A stretch of DNA of 16,447 nucleotides from Cyanobacteriota bacterium (GCA_027483425.1 JAIXUR010000505.1:1-16447); one strand, 5' to 3'; positions 1 through 6,124 are shown, counted from the stretch's first letter. Made by a program: numbers and translations. The notes: generated by a model from the letters alone, not told the origin.

Positions 1-28
1 ATATTCCTGTGATCTATATAGGTCGAAA

Positions 29-373
29 ATGAGTAGAGCGGATTTAAGAGGTGCAATTCTAAAATTTGCAACGCTTGTAGAATCTCATATTTCAGGTAGC
101 GATCTCAGAGGGGCCAATGTTGAAGGTGCTAGTTTGGGTGGTGCGAACCTTAGTGGCGCTGATTTAAGAGCGACTAACTTTCGAGAGTCCAGTTTAGTCA
201 AAGCCATTTTTAGTGGAGCAGACCTTGAAGAGGCAGATCTTACAGGTGCTGATATTGAGGAGGCAGATTTTACTGGAACCCAAGGGTTAAGCCCTGGGCA
301 AGTTAAGTTAGCCAAGAATTGGGAGAAAGCAAAGTACGATATGAGCTTTAAAGAGGAATTGAATATTCCTTAA
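29..373 (+). CDS. Pentapeptide-repeat protein (possibly 5'-truncated by window edge)
   Basis: The protein is almost entirely tandem five-residue units of the A(D/N)LXX type (ADLRG, AILKF, SDLRG, ANVEG, ASLGG, ANLSG, ADLRA and so on, about residues 4-82). Such repeats fold as a right-handed quadrilateral beta-helix. It ends in a non-repeat tail, about residues 83-114, with the GLSPGQV..AKNWEKAKYD pattern common at the end of cyanobacterial pentapeptide proteins. No signal peptide or membrane segment is visible, so it is probably cytoplasmic. Members of the family act as scaffolds or gyrase-protecting DNA mimics, but most cyanobacterial ones have no assigned role and none can be given here. The frame stays open to the left edge of the window, so the ATG at 29 (AGG at 19-21 could be its ribosome site) may be internal. 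It is A/T-rich, contains no HIP1 octamer, and its stop lies about 50 nt before an attC-like hairpin, as expected for a gene cassette. Confidence 0.85.
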   Translation: MSRADLRGAILKFATLVESHISGSDLRGANVEGASLGGANLSGADLRATNFRESSLVKAIFSGADLEEADLTGADIEEADFTGTQGLSPGQVKLAKNWEKAKYDMSFKEELNIP

Positions 374-423
374 TTTCACGATTTTTTAACTACACTCCTT
401 TATATACTTACTATTAGACGGCA

Positions 424-509
424 AGCTAACACTGCGTGGCAGCGGACGGACAAAAGTTACTGCTGCTGAGTTCGAGTTCATCTGCCGCCGCTGCACTTCA
501 CCGTTGGCC
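424..509 (+). other. attC-like recombination-site hairpin (site A)
   Basis: Outer boxes GCTAAC (425-430) and GTTGGC (503-508) are inverted and pair, with one G-T. Inside, 5 nt (431-435) and 6 nt (497-502) stay unpaired. The stem is GT (436-437), an extra G at 438, GCAGCGG (439-445), an extra A at 446 and CGG (447-449), paired to CCG (485-487), CCGCTGC (488-494) and AC (495-496). The loop is about 35 nt. Two unpaired bases on the 5' arm only, plus a central unpaired spacer, are the hallmarks of integron attC sites. The 3' box GTTGGCC differs from GTTRRRY at one position, and the 5' box carries the compensating base. Identification is by structure only. Confidence 0.55.
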
Positions 510-672
510 TGTCAGCGCGCCTAGCCCTCGCTCCTTCTAGATCCTGCCGTCTAGCCCAGGTGTAACCGCCCAAAACCTGGGTGATTGGCCAAACCCTCGA
601 TTCGCCAAGACTGCGATCGCCAACCAGCCCCGTTCCCGTCACATCCTGGCGCTGGCGGGCGATCGCATAAAC
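481..672 (+). repeat. Dispersed HIP1-rich repeat, copy 1
   Basis: This segment aligns to 3474-3666 in the same orientation. The first 140 bases align without gaps with about 21 mismatches by hand count (roughly 85% identical), and the rest aligns with one single-base gap. It begins inside the 3' arm of attC-like site A and continues about 165 nt beyond it. It contains two GCGATCGC sites. No reading frame in it looks coding. Whether it is a mobile or merely duplicated sequence cannot be decided here. Confidence 0.8.
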
Positions 673-876
673 TAGAGCCAGGTGCCGCGTTGCATTGCAT
701 TGCATTGGGCGAATGGAAACTATGGGCGATCGTCCAGACTGCGATCGCTGGCCCAGACCGGTTCAGTTCACCCTCTGGCGCTGGCGGGCGATCGCGTCAG
801 CTAGAGTCAGGTGCCGAGTCCCATTGCATTGGGCGGATGGAAGCTGTGGGCGATCGCCCAGACTGCGATCGCCAGT
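609..876 (+). repeat. Tandem repeat of about 125 bp, just over two units
   Basis: The motif GACTGCGATCGC recurs at 609, 737 and 861, giving unit lengths of 128 and 124. Within each full unit the shared landmarks are TCTGGCGCTGGCGGGCGATCGC or a near match, an AGNCAGGTGCCG stretch, CATTGCATTGGGCG and TGGGCGATCG. Unit 1 also contains three TGCAT copies in a row at 691-705. The first part of each unit is also the last third of the dispersed repeat. Together with the preceding segment this accounts for most of the 556-base gap at 374-929; 374-423 and 885-929 show nothing beyond A/T-rich spacer. Confidence 0.8.
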
Positions 877-929
877 AAATTTCACTGTTAGGCAGAATTA
901 AACTTAAGAAAAATACGAAGTGCAAGATT

Positions 930-1670
930 GTGACTAAAAAGAGAGTTGTACTTGTTACTGGTTCGACATCGGGAATTGGGATGGCGATCGCAAAGCAACT
1001 TGCTGAAGATGGATTTACCGTTGCTTTTCATTCCAAGTCTTCAGTGTTAGCCGGACAATCATTAGCAGAAGCTCATCCTGGGGCATCTTATTTTCAAGCT
1101 GATCTGTCTGATCAAAACCAAGCTCGTGATTTGATTGCTAATGTTTTATCACATCATGGGCGGCTAGACGTGTTGGTAAATAATGCAGGGATTAGCGCGA
1201 CAATTCCACATACATCTCTCAAAGAAGCGACACCAGAGATCTGGCGAGATCTCTATGAAGTCAACGTCATTGCACCTTGGACACTCATCGCAGAGGCTGA
1301 AAATGTGCTACGTCAGTCATCTAGTCGTGAATGTCCTAGCTGTATTCTCAATATTAGTTCTCATGCTGGTATTCGCCCGAAAGGAGCTTCAATCCCATAT
1401 TCTGCGAGCAAAGCGGCTCTAAACCACATGACAAAGCTGCTTGCATTGAGCCTTGCCCCGTTGATTCGAGTAAATGCGATCGCTCCAGGTTTGGTTGATA
1501 CTCCAATGAGCAAAAATTGGACAGCAGCACGAAAGCTGTGGGAAGAGCGATCGCCAATGGGTCGAGGAGCGCATCCAGAAGAGATTGCACAAGTGGCTTC
1601 AATGCTGATTGCAAGTCACTATCTTACAGGCGAGATTTTGATTTCAGATGGAGGGCTAAATCTTACTTAG
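930..1670 (+). CDS. Short-chain dehydrogenase/reductase (FabG-like)
   Basis: A classical SDR of 246 residues, the usual family length. TGSTSGIG (10-17) is the Rossmann cofactor loop and NNAG (84-87) the structural motif. Asn112, Ser143/144, Tyr157 and Lys161 (YSASK) form the catalytic tetrad, and PG (186-187) and an ISDGG end (238-242) are typical. It should reduce or oxidise a carbonyl/alcohol using NAD(P)H in the cytoplasm; the substrate cannot be read from the sequence, and FabG-like or sugar/polyol dehydrogenase are equally possible. The start is GTG at 930, with no clear ribosome site. It is A/T-rich compared with the second SDR in this window but holds three GCGATCGC octamers, so it has a cyanobacterial history. 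An attC-like hairpin begins 17 nt after its stop, which suggests that it is a cassette gene. Confidence 0.88.
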   Translation: MTKKRVVLVTGSTSGIGMAIAKQLAEDGFTVAFHSKSSVLAGQSLAEAHPGASYFQADLSDQNQARDLIANVLSHHGRLDVLVNNAGISATIPHTSLKEATPEIWRDLYEVNVIAPWTLIAEAENVLRQSSSRECPSCILNISSHAGIRPKGASIPYSASKAALNHMTKLLALSLAPLIRVNAIAPGLVDTPMSKNWTAARKLWEERSPMGRGAHPEEIAQVASMLIASHYLTGEILISDGGLNLT

Positions 1671-1686
1671 GAGTCTCCAAATTTCT

Positions 1687-1776
1687 ACCTAAAAATCCCG
1701 TTGCACACCGACCGTATCAAGTCTCTGCATTAGGTTCAAGAGACTGTCTACGGCGGGTGAGCGAGGTCGTTAGGCA
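1687..1776 (+). other. attC-like hairpin (site C) after the SDR gene
   Basis: The segment folds as one long imperfect hairpin. CCTAA (1688-1692) pairs with TTAGG (1770-1774). TTGC (1701-1704) pairs with GCGA (1761-1764, one G-T), CACC (1706-1709) with GGTG (1756-1759) and CCGTA (1712-1716) with TACGG (1749-1753). The terminal stem is AGTCTCT (1720-1726) with AGAGACT (1739-1745). The 3' box GTTAGGC (1769-1775) fits the attC consensus GTTRRRY exactly. Mismatches are mostly symmetric, so the one-sided extra bases seen in sites A and B are not obvious. It could instead be a terminator between two convergent genes, although there is no T-run. Confidence 0.4.
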
Positions 1777-1804
1777 TACCTATCTCGACTGTACCAAGAA
1801 ACTC

Positions 1805-3295
1805 TTATTCAGGAGGTGATGACCTAGCACGAGATCGCTTAACCTTGCCGTCAAGATCTCGCAATATATTTGCACCAAGAACATAAGCATATAAACTAGC
1901 AGGCTCGAAATGAAATCGTACATCTTTATATGAAAAATCGTGATCTCTGATAGTTTTACTTGTCACCAAGATCGGTTGAGATACACCTAGATTCTTTTTC
2001 ACAAATTCTATGCAGTTATCCAGTTCGGAATGTGAACCATGAGGGCGATCACTCCACTTAACCTCAACGATCCAAGAAGGTGATTGATTGGCGGCATCTA
2101 AATGCACAATATCAATCTCTCCAGTTTTCCATCGCGCGTAGTAAAGTTCAATCATTTTACTGTGTTGCCATTGACTAAAAATAGCGGTTTCCGTCATGGC
2201 TCCCATTGCCTTAGAGTTTGTGTCAAGCTGACCAAAGAGAGCAGCCCGCATCGATGGGTTTGTTAAATAGACTTTAAAGCAAACTGCTCTCTTGAACTTT
2301 TTGGCGTTTTGATCAATTCTCTCTACCCGGCGAATTAGGAATGCAGCCTCGAGATACTCGAGGTAACGTTTGATAGTATTTTTAGCTACACCAGAGGATT
2401 GCGATAATCCCTCGAGACTTACTTCATTGCCTGAATTATACGCCAGGGTTGTGAAAAGTCTATTCAGTTCTTGAATGTCACTAATTCCATAAAGACTTGG
2501 CAAATCTCGCAGTAAAACTTTATCAATGATATCGCTTTTGATATATTGCCCAGGATCCTGTCGAATTGTTTCAGAAAAGACAGCTTCTGGATATCCACCA
2601 AAGTTTAGATAATTAATGAAGATCTCATTCAACTGATCGATATCTTTAGACACAAACTCATACTTCTTAGATGGATAACCAGAATCTTCAGAGTCATGAA
2701 TATTCGTCTCTATTAACTCATCTTCTTTTTCTATAAACATCAAGTATTCAGCAAAGGTTAGTGGTGGCAGAATATAGTCGCTAAATCGACCAGCACCAGA
2801 CTCAGTGCTTTTAAGTCTTAGAGCGGCGGCAGCAGAACCGGTGGCAATAAATCGACAGCTTGGGAATGAATCAACCAGAGATTTTAGATGAACTTCCCAC
2901 TCACGCAAGTATTGAATTTCGTCAAAAAAGATAAACAGTCCTGAATTGCGATCATGGTTGAATAGCTCCTGGAAATAGCTAAGTATTTTCTCTAATGGAA
3001 GCCCCGTATAAATTGGAGTTTCAAGAGAGACATATAAAACATTTTCCGAGCTAATACCAGAATCTAGGAGCAGACGGATAGTGTGATAGACCATGACAGT
3101 TTTACCAACACGTCTGGGACCCATCAAAACTATTGCTCGACGCACACTTTTATCCAAGATGTTTTGAGAGAAAGCCTCAAAGTACTTGCGCCGTGGCGTA
3201 TCTTCATAGATTACTTTCCCCTCACGACCTGTCTCCCACCAAGGATTATCAAATTGAAGGCGGGAGAGGATGTCTTCTTTTGCGATCTCGAGCAT
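1805..3295 (-). CDS. AAA ATPase with C-terminal DUF4143 / nuclease-like domain
   Basis: A 496-residue protein of the AAA_14 + DUF4143 type. Walker A is GPRRVGKT (59-66), Walker B is LFIFFDEIQ (120-128) and a TGS sensor-like motif follows at 152-154. A winged-helix-like segment lies at about 290-322 (SLEGLSQSSGVAKNTIKRYL). The C-terminal part carries E369, GEIDI (D395) and EVK (411-413), the spacing of a PD-(D/E)XK-type site. No signal peptide or membrane helix is seen. Such ATPases are widespread accessory genes whose cellular role is unsettled; defence or DNA-processing roles are speculation. It contains no exact GCGATCGC, unlike its neighbours, and is A/T-rich, consistent with transfer. It runs opposite to the flanking attC-like sites and has its own promoter. 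The start is ATG at 3293-3295, with no good Shine-Dalgarno. Confidence 0.88.
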   Translation of the reverse strand: MLEIAKEDILSRLQFDNPWWETGREGKVIYEDTPRRKYFEAFSQNILDKSVRRAIVLMGPRRVGKTVMVYHTIRLLLDSGISSENVLYVSLETPIYTGLPLEKILSYFQELFNHDRNSGLFIFFDEIQYLREWEVHLKSLVDSFPSCRFIATGSAAAALRLKSTESGAGRFSDYILPPLTFAEYLMFIEKEDELIETNIHDSEDSGYPSKKYEFVSKDIDQLNEIFINYLNFGGYPEAVFSETIRQDPGQYIKSDIIDKVLLRDLPSLYGISDIQELNRLFTTLAYNSGNEVSLEGLSQSSGVAKNTIKRYLEYLEAAFLIRRVERIDQNAKKFKRAVCFKVYLTNPSMRAALFGQLDTNSKAMGAMTETAIFSQWQHSKMIELYYARWKTGEIDIVHLDAANQSPSWIVEVKWSDRPHGSHSELDNCIEFVKKNLGVSQPILVTSKTIRDHDFSYKDVRFHFEPASLYAYVLGANILRDLDGKVKRSRARSSPPE

Positions 3296-3311
3296 GGGGC
3301 TAAAGTTAGAT

Positions 3312-3366
3312 GACTAACCTTAGTCTAGTCAAAATCACGACTAAGGTCAATCGACTAATCTTAGCT
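3312..3366 (-). promoter_or_regulatory. Promoter with three operator-like sites before the ATPase gene
   Basis: On the minus strand a -35-like TTGACC (plus-strand 3345-3350) and a -10-like TAGACT (3322-3327) are separated by 17 bases. Overlying them are GACTAACCTTAGTC (3312-3325, a perfect GACTAA-NN-TTAGTC palindrome), a half-site GACTAAGGT (3339-3347, which forms a second inverted pair with ACCTTAGTC at 3317-3325) and the near-palindrome GACTAATCTTAG (3353-3364). Covering the -10, the -35 and the region just upstream is the usual arrangement for repression. The regulator is not identifiable; no DNA-binding repressor gene is present in the window. Confidence 0.5.
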
Positions 3367-3417
3367 TGTTTTGGAAGGGCCGAGACGGAAGCATGAATAA
3401 GCGTTGCTGTATCTAAA

Positions 3418-3502
3418 GCCTACCCCTTCGTTGGTGCGGGCGGAACATAAGCTGTAGGCAGGTGTCAGGGTCGTCTGCCGCCGCACAACTGCACCGTTGG
3501 AC
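3418..3502 (+). other. attC-like recombination-site hairpin (site B)
   Basis: The 5' box is GCCTACC (3418-3424, one base off RYYYAAC) and the 3' box is GTTGGAC (3496-3502, an exact GTTRRRY). The stem is GTT (3430-3432), an extra G at 3433, GTGCGG (3434-3439), an extra G at 3440 and CGG (3441-3443), paired to CCG (3478-3480), CCGCAC (3481-3486) and AAC (3487-3489). The unpaired spacers are 5 and 6 nt and the loop is 34 nt. The dimensions match site A almost base for base although the stem sequence differs, which points to conserved structure rather than simple copying. The outer boxes pair at five of seven positions. Confidence 0.55.
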
Positions 3503-3666
3503 TGCCAGCGCTCCTAGACCTCGCTCGTTCTAGATCCTGCCTTCTCGCCCAGGTGTAGTAGCCCAAATCCTGGGTGATCGGCCAAAACCCCGGTTAGCCC
3601 AGACTGCGATCGCTGGCCCAGCCCTGTTCACGTCACCTCCTGGCGCTGGTAGGCGATCGCGTAAAC
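3474..3666 (+). repeat. Dispersed HIP1-rich repeat, copy 2
   Basis: This is the second copy of the segment at 481-672, in direct orientation, again beginning inside the 3' arm of an attC-like hairpin. It fills the middle of the 515-base gap at 3296-3810. The remainder of that gap holds the promoter next to the ATPase gene, unrecognised sequence at 3367-3417, and an inverted repeat near 3712-3779. No coding signal is visible. Confidence 0.8.
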
Positions 3667-3711
3667 AGGCGAGATAGCCATTGCAGCTCTCTACCGCTAG
3701 AACGTCGGTGC

Positions 3712-3779
3712 AGAAACCCGGTTTCTCGGCCAGAAGTCAAGTCATGCCGTTAGCGCAGCGACGAAGAAACCGGGTTTTT
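3712..3779. repeat. Inverted repeat AGAAACCCGGTTTCT-type, possible terminator
   Basis: AGAAACCCGGTTTCT (3712-3726) is the reverse complement of AGAAACCGGGTTTTT (3765-3779) except for one base, and each arm is itself nearly palindromic. Elements with a GAAACCCGGTTTC core are common between genes in filamentous cyanobacteria (recollection, not searched). It lies 32 nt beyond the stop of the minus-strand glycosyltransferase and could end its transcript. Confidence 0.6.
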
Positions 3780-3810
3780 GACCCTACTGTACCGGTACCC
3801 TAGGGGCTAC

Positions 3811-4743
3811 CTATGGCATGGGTGTTGCAACAGTACCTGCTGCTGCTGGTAGCTCCTCTGCCATGGGCAGAGCGCTAGCTCCGGCGGCGCTGGGCGGCAC
3901 CCCAGTTAAATGCTCCGGGTGCATCAACTCCCGTACCTTGAGCACGATCAAATACTCATAGAACGCCTGGAGCGTACACCAGGCCAGCCCAGCTCGGCCA
4001 TCGCGCCAGCCACCCAAAATCAGCATCATGTAGAGCCACCGAGCCAGGGGGCGCAGGGGCAACCGCAGCGACAGATCCTTCAGCGCCCGCCGTCGCTCAA
4101 TTTCTGAGCGGCCCCACCACAGCGATCGCCAGTCTACGGTGCCCCCCTGGAGCTGCCGCAGGGTTTCTGTGGCCTCATCGGTGGAGTAGCGGTTGTGCTT
4201 CTCGATCCAGCGGCTGAGCCCCTTGCTACAGGTGTAGTGGGGGTAGGTTTCCTGCAAAAAACCGGTGGGGCCATCCACCACCTCCCGCTCGGTGTGGCCG
4301 TAGTCGTCGAACCAGACCTTACCCCGCCGCAGCAACCGCAGCTGGTAGCGGGGAAACTGGGTACTGCGACGAATCCAGGTGCCCATGAACATCACCCGCT
4401 CGGCCACGTAGTAGGCTACTGGGGCGTTTGGGGTATCATTCTGGGCGCTATTCTGGGCGTCACTCTGGGCGATCGCCCCTAGGCATTCGGCAAACAGCTC
4501 CGGCGTCATGCGCTCATCGGCCTCGAGAATGTAGGCCCAGTCGTAGCGGTAGGGCACATTTTCGAGCATCCAGGTGCGCTGCTGGCCGTGGCTGGCAAAG
4601 GCATGCTCCACAAACCGCACCGGGTACTGGGTGGCGATGGCTTTGGTGCGATCGCCGCTGCAGGAGTCCACCACAATCACGTCGTCGGACACCAGGGCCG
4701 ACTCAATACAGGCGGCAATATCCCGCTCTTCGTTGTGGGTCAA
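3811..4743 (-). CDS. Family 2 glycosyltransferase
   Basis: A cytoplasmic or membrane-associated GT-A enzyme that transfers a sugar from a nucleotide sugar, probably in cell-surface polysaccharide or glycolipid synthesis; donor and acceptor are unknown. LTHNEE opens the fold. VVDSCSGDRT (24-33) is the nucleotide-binding acidic segment and ILEADER (72-78) the metal/catalytic DxD-like region. A helical C-terminal part (about 226-275) is followed by a low-complexity Ala/Pro tail (285-310). The given start is TTG at 4741-4743, but upstream in-frame codons encode LLKSFPYFI, which would complete the first beta strand, and only CTC/CTG leucines lie between there and an in-frame stop at 4771-4773. The real start is therefore non-standard or the 5' end is damaged. 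Residues about 92-104 come from a 12-bp repeat. It lies 40 nt downstream of the HlyD-like gene on the same strand. Confidence 0.85.
   Translation of the reverse strand: MTHNEERDIAACIESALVSDDVIVVDSCSGDRTKAIATQYPVRFVEHAFASHGQQRTWMLENVPYRYDWAYILEADERMTPELFAECLGAIAQSDAQNSAQNDTPNAPVAYYVAERVMFMGTWIRRSTQFPRYQLRLLRRGKVWFDDYGHTEREVVDGPTGFLQETYPHYTCSKGLSRWIEKHNRYSTDEATETLRQLQGGTVDWRSLWWGRSEIERRRALKDLSLRLPLRPLARWLYMMLILGGWRDGRAGLAWCTLQAFYEYLIVLKVRELMHPEHLTGVPPSAAGASALPMAEELPAAAGTVATPMP
4438..4473 (-). repeat. In-frame 12-bp minisatellite inside the glycosyltransferase gene
   Basis: Three consecutive units, ATTCTGGGCGCT (4438-4449), ATTCTGGGCGTC (4450-4461) and ACTCTGGGCGAT (4462-4473), encode a repeating AQSD/AQNS/AQND tract on the minus strand. 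It lies between the catalytic core and the following conserved strand, so it is probably a surface loop. A change in unit number would keep the reading frame. Confidence 0.8.
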
Positions 4744-4783
4744 GATAAAATATGGGAAAGATTTCAGGAGTCAGGAGTTCGCT

Positions 4784-6124
4784 TTACTGCTCTTGGCGGA
4801 CGGTGATGTTTTCGAGGGATTTGCCGGGGGGGAGATCGACAAAGACGCGATCGCCCTCGGCAATACCGTCCACAATCTGGATTTGGTTGCCCACCTGGGG
4901 CCCCAGGGTGACGGGCTGAAACACAATCTCGCGGTTGTCCCCCGGCACCAGCACCCCGGTTTCTCCGGCCTGGGTCACCACGGCAACGCTGGGCACCACC
5001 AGGGCATCGGCCAACTGGTCGCCAATAAAGGCCACGCTGACGTTCATGTTCGATCGCAGTCTATCTTTGCCTTCGAGCAGCTCAATGCGGACCTGAAACA
5101 GCGTGACATTCTGCCGCTCGATGGCCTCGGGGGCCACCAGCGTGACCCGGCCCGCAAAGGTCTGGTCGGGGAAGGCATCGGCCACCACCTCGACCGCTTG
5201 GCCCACCTTCAGCAGGCTGACATCGGCCTCGGGCACTTCGGCGAGCACCTCCAGGTCTTCGGCTAGGGCCACGATGGCGGTGGAGGTGGCCGAAGATAGG
5301 TCAGAGGCGGAGGTGGTCGGAGTGACAAAGGCCCCCTCGGTGGCAAACTTTTGGGTGACAATGCCGCCAAAGGGGGCTCGAATCAGGGTTTCATCCTGAC
5401 GGATCTGGGCTCCGTCGAGCTGGGCGCGGGCCTGGGCCAGGCGGGCCTCGGCTTCGGCGATCGCCTCGGGGCGGGGCAAATTTCGCAGGTTATCGACCTG
5501 CCGCTGGGCCTCGGTCACGCGGGCCTGGGCCTGCTCTAGGGCGGCCTGGGCACTGCGCTGCTCGCGGGCGGCGGTATCCAGGTCGGTTTCGGCCACTGCC
5601 CCCCGGTCAAACAACTGCTGGCGACGGCCTAACTCGCTGATCGCTAGATCTAACCGGGCCTGGGCATCGCGCACCTGGGCTTGGTTAGCTACGACCGTGG
5701 CTTCCGCTGCGGCAATTTCGTCGAGGTTGCTGCCCTGGCGCAGGTCGGCAAGGGCGGCTTCGGCCTCGGCGACGGCGGCTTGGTTTTGCTGCACCTGGGC
5801 CGCGGTGTCGCGGCTCCGCATGCGGGCGATCAGCTGTCCAGGCTCGACGCGATCGCCCTGCTCCACGTAGAGTTCTTCTAAAATTCCAGCATTCTCGGGG
5901 CTGAGGTTGACCGTTTGCACCGGCTTCACCGTGCCACTGGCGGCCACCCGCACCGTCAGGGGCTCAATCGCCGCCTCGGTGGTGAATTCGTCCACGTTGT
6001 AGGTACTCTGGCGGCTGCGCCAAACCCCCAATCCCACGGCCCCGGCCACCAGGGCGGCGGCTGTCAACCCGGCCCCCAGCCAAACCAGAGGACGACGGAC
6101 TTTGCCAATCAAGGGAAGCTGCAT
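4784..6124 (-). CDS. HlyD-family membrane-fusion (periplasmic adaptor) protein
   Basis: The adaptor subunit of a tripartite exporter, bridging an inner-membrane pump and an outer-membrane channel. Counting from the ATG at 6122-6124 (446 residues), it has a single N-terminal membrane anchor at about 12-35, a first half-lipoyl segment at 55-108 (VRVAASGTVKPV ... VEQGDRVEPGQLIA), a long Ala/Gln-rich coiled coil at about 107-245, the returning lipoyl half TLIRAPFGGIV (246-256), and beta-barrel and membrane-proximal domains to the end. The frame extends six codons upstream to a TTG at 6142, but ATG gives a more normal basic N-terminus before the anchor (MQLPLIGKVRRP). No ABC ATPase, permease, RND pump or TolC gene is adjacent, so its partner must lie elsewhere. 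A DevB-like or MacA-like role is possible but cannot be decided. Confidence 0.9.
   Translation of the reverse strand: MQLPLIGKVRRPLVWLGAGLTAAALVAGAVGLGVWRSRQSTYNVDEFTTEAAIEPLTVRVAASGTVKPVQTVNLSPENAGILEELYVEQGDRVEPGQLIARMRSRDTAAQVQQNQAAVAEAEAALADLRQGSNLDEIAAAEATVVANQAQVRDAQARLDLAISELGRRQQLFDRGAVAETDLDTAAREQRSAQAALEQAQARVTEAQRQVDNLRNLPRPEAIAEAEARLAQARAQLDGAQIRQDETLIRAPFGGIVTQKFATEGAFVTPTTSASDLSSATSTAIVALAEDLEVLAEVPEADVSLLKVGQAVEVVADAFPDQTFAGRVTLVAPEAIERQNVTLFQVRIELLEGKDRLRSNMNVSVAFIGDQLADALVVPSVAVVTQAGETGVLVPGDNREIVFQPVTLGPQVGNQIQIVDGIAEGDRVFVDLPPGKSLENITVRQEQ

Noticed and set aside
609..876. CRISPR array
   Set aside because: Units of about 125 bp with similarity along their whole length; no short identical repeats with unique spacers and no cas genes.
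585..901. Overlapping small frames in the repeat region before the first SDR
   Set aside because: They translate the 125-bp tandem repeat, so repeated words appear without any protein-like pattern or ribosome site.
1811..1824. AGGAGGTGATGACC resembling a strong Shine-Dalgarno or the end of 16S rRNA
   Set aside because: It lies in the last codons of the minus-strand ATPase gene and no start codon follows that leads to a frame of any length.
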